64,000 bases of DNA from Candidatus Tepidiaquacellales bacterium UBA2330 (GTDB lineage: Bacteria; Bacteroidota; Ignavibacteria; Tepidaquicellales; Tepidaquicellaceae), in the NCBI GenBank assembly GCA_002344965.1, contig DDUU01000003.1, forward strand, positions 186,484 through 250,483. The letters are read 5' to 3'. Positions 62,386-64,000 of this stretch are shown piece by piece (within the stretch, counting starts at the first letter, position 1; each line of letters begins with the position of its first letter). A program made the translations under genes and the position numbers. The notes under the pieces were generated by a model that searched no databases, was not told the origin of the DNA, and saw nothing but the letters and a program-made list of their open reading frames with translations.

Positions 62386-63393
62386 TTGAAAAAAATAATA
62401 TGTATAATGTCCGTCTTTATCGCTCTCACAATTGTAAACGGACAGCCCAAACCCGGAATGCGTTATGAAGATAAGATAAGGATAAGAGAAGCGATAAAAA
62501 TTGCAGATGAATTCGGAGAAAAAATCTGGAAAGGAATTAATGATGTTCCATTCGTAATAATTCTTATAACCGACAGCACAGAATTTATGATCAACCATCC
62601 TTATCCTTCAGATGATTTTACTAACTCCGGATTTGACAGTATATTAAATACAGATATCTACAGCAGACCGAAGCAATTTGATAAACATTTTCTGGCTACT
62701 TTTCCGGCGGTGAAAGGAGTTAACTGTATTGTTGTCGGGACGCCTGAAAATACCGGTAAACATTCAACTGACTGGATTGTCACACTGCTTCATGAACATT
62801 TTCATCAGTACCAGTATTCATATCCTGATTATTTCTCCGGCGTTAACAGTCTTGATCTTTCCGGCGGGGATCAGACAGGAATGTGGCAGTTAAACTATCC
62901 TTTCCCGTATGACAGCGTTGAGATTGCCGGACAATTTAAAAAATACAGTTCAGCTTTATCCGAAGCGCTTGAGGGTATTGAGACAGAAGAATTTGAAGAA
63001 AAATTAGACGTATATATTTTGGAAAGAAATAAACTTAAACAGATACTTAAGCCGGCTGATTATCGTTATTTATCATTCCAGATCTGGCAGGAGGGTATAG
63101 CGCGTTATACTGAATATAAATTTTTAGAATTGTTAAGCAGTTATACTCCAACAGATGAAATGTTAGAGATACTGGACTTTGTTGCATTCGGTAAATACAA
63201 AGATGATTTTTATAAATCGAAAATTAATCTCCTGAATCGGCAGACAATCGATGAGGACAAAAGACTTTGCTTTTATGAGATTGGTTTTGCTGAAGGATTA
63301 TTGCTTGATAAACTAAATCCTGACTGGCGGGATAATTACCTTAAGGAAAAATTTTTTATAGAGAATTACAGCAGTAAACTTAATTTGCGCTGA
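62386..63393 (+). CDS. Secreted protein with HExxH motif, putative metallopeptidase
   Basis: A 335-residue exported protein from TTG 62386 with signal peptide KKIICIMSVFIALTIVNG. A zinc-type motif LLHEHFHQYQYS (HEHFH) lies in the middle, and a second conserved-looking block is FQIWQEGIARYTEYKFLELLS, where the Glu could be the third ligand. I do not recognise the family with certainty. Its stop codon lies inside the first unit of the terminal repeat array. Confidence 0.6.
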   Translation: MKKIICIMSVFIALTIVNGQPKPGMRYEDKIRIREAIKIADEFGEKIWKGINDVPFVIILITDSTEFMINHPYPSDDFTNSGFDSILNTDIYSRPKQFDKHFLATFPAVKGVNCIVVGTPENTGKHSTDWIVTLLHEHFHQYQYSYPDYFSGVNSLDLSGGDQTGMWQLNYPFPYDSVEIAGQFKKYSSALSEALEGIETEEFEEKLDVYILERNKLKQILKPADYRYLSFQIWQEGIARYTEYKFLELLSSYTPTDEMLEILDFVAFGKYKDDFYKSKINLLNRQTIDEDKRLCFYEIGFAEGLLLDKLNPDWRDNYLKEKFFIENYSSKLNLR

Positions 63394-64000
63394 GTTCTCA
63401 CGCGGGTGTGGATTTTTAAATCAAATGTATCTGAAAATATTACATTACGCTGAGTCCTCCCGTGAGTGTTAATATTAAAGTCAAATGTAACAGAGGGAGA
63501 GACTCAGCCGGAACGAAGAACGAACGAGGGAACGGACGGGACAAAATATACATTACGCTGAGTCCTCCCGTGAGTGTAAATATTAAAGTCAAATGTAACT
63601 GAGGGAGAGACTCAGCTGGAACGAAGGGCGGGTGTGGATTTTTAATCAAATGTATCTGAAAATATTACATTACGCTGAGTCCTCCTGTGAGTGTAAATAT
63701 TAAAGTCAAATGTAACTGAGGGAGAGACTCAGCCGGAACGATCGGTTATGAACGGGATATTGGAATTGATTTGCGCTGAGTCCTCCCGCGGGTGTGGATA
63801 ATAAATTATAATGTAACTGAGGGAGAGACTCAGCTGGAACGAAGGACGGGTGTGGATTTTTAAATCAAATGTATCTGAAAATATTACATTACGCTGAGTC
63901 CTCCCGCGGATGTGGATAATAAATTATAATGTAACTGAGGGAGAGACTCAGCCGGAACGAAGAACGAACGAGGGAACGGACGGGACAAAATATACATTAC
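63389..64000. repeat. Array of palindromic repeats, continuing past the window
   Basis: Six units start at 63389, 63449, 63557, 63674, 63775 and 63893 (spacings 60, 108, 117, 101, 118). A full unit opens GCTGAGTCCTCCC, has a 30-40-base AT-rich centre, then GAGGGAGAGACTCAGC(C/T)GGAACGA and a variable tail, including GAACGAACGAGGGAACGGAC twice. CTGAGTC and GACTCAG, and TCCC and GGGA, pair within each unit. The first unit lacks the second arm. Units 5 and 6 contain TGTGGATAA. Confidence 0.85.

Noticed and set aside
63440..63649. 69-codon minus-strand ORF
   Set aside because: It is a translation of the terminal palindromic repeats.
63389..64000. CRISPR array
   Set aside because: Repeats are long, palindromic, unevenly spaced and lack unique spacers of constant length; no cas genes are present.

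Overview
The window looks like a chromosomal segment of an uncultured member of the Bacteroidota/Chlorobi group, most likely Ignavibacteria. The grounds are an AT-rich genome, several secreted proteins ending in type IX secretion (T9SS) sorting domains with the YPNPFNP motif, a C25/PorU-type peptidase, promoter -7 elements of the TAnnTTTG form, and frequent TTG and GTG starts. No rRNA or tRNA gene was seen; the one clear RNA gene is tmRNA (ssrA).

Layout. Positions 1-20900 hold housekeeping and envelope genes: a C25 peptidase that runs off the left edge, a lipoprotein, tsaD, an ABC substrate-binding lipoprotein, ettA, a lytic transglycosylase, a class V aminotransferase, an HNH nuclease, an aldehyde dehydrogenase, a lone nuoM and two tandem T9SS cargo paralogues. 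Positions 21000-33400 carry two palindromic repeats, an LLM oxidoreductase, a pstSCAB phosphate transporter without phoU, an L,D-transpeptidase, a tonB / small membrane protein / second PstS-like protein / TPR group, an M20 peptidase, a DUF3098 protein and ssrA. Positions 33404-37181 are the minus-strand rpmH-rnpA-yidD-yidC-glycosyltransferase block. Positions 37676-44190 hold a sodium/solute symporter, a peroxiredoxin, acetyltransferases and a large T9SS beta-propeller protein.

From about 44540 to 60560 the character changes. Codon use looks more G+C rich, and genes sit as one- or two-gene units separated by 100-150 bp noncoding elements with shared sequence and long inverted arms. The best element (45499-45636) has the architecture of an integron attC site. 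The cargo is defensive or of unknown role: a broken DUF4145 gene, a small minus-strand gene, a type I restriction-modification system (hsdM, hsdS, hsdR) with an AbiE-type toxin-antitoxin pair embedded between hsdS and hsdR and a YgjP-like metallopeptidase after hsdR, two SAM methyltransferases, a PD-(D/E)XK nuclease, a HigB/HigA-type pair with a frameshifted toxin, and a VOC protein. No integrase or transposase is in the window, so this is best described as an integron-like cassette cluster lacking its integrase, fused with a defence island. That reading is inference.

Positions 60577-63393 return to host-like composition (P-loop kinase, GNAT, DUF4256, a secreted HExxH protein). The window ends in an array of roughly 100-118 bp palindromic repeats that continues past the right edge.

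Several genes have no canonical start or carry single-base lesions (ACG candidates for pstC and the transglycosylase, an A-run problem in the HNH gene, an amber codon in the DUF4145 gene, a T-run shift in the toxin). These could be real biology or assembly errors, and read-level data would decide.
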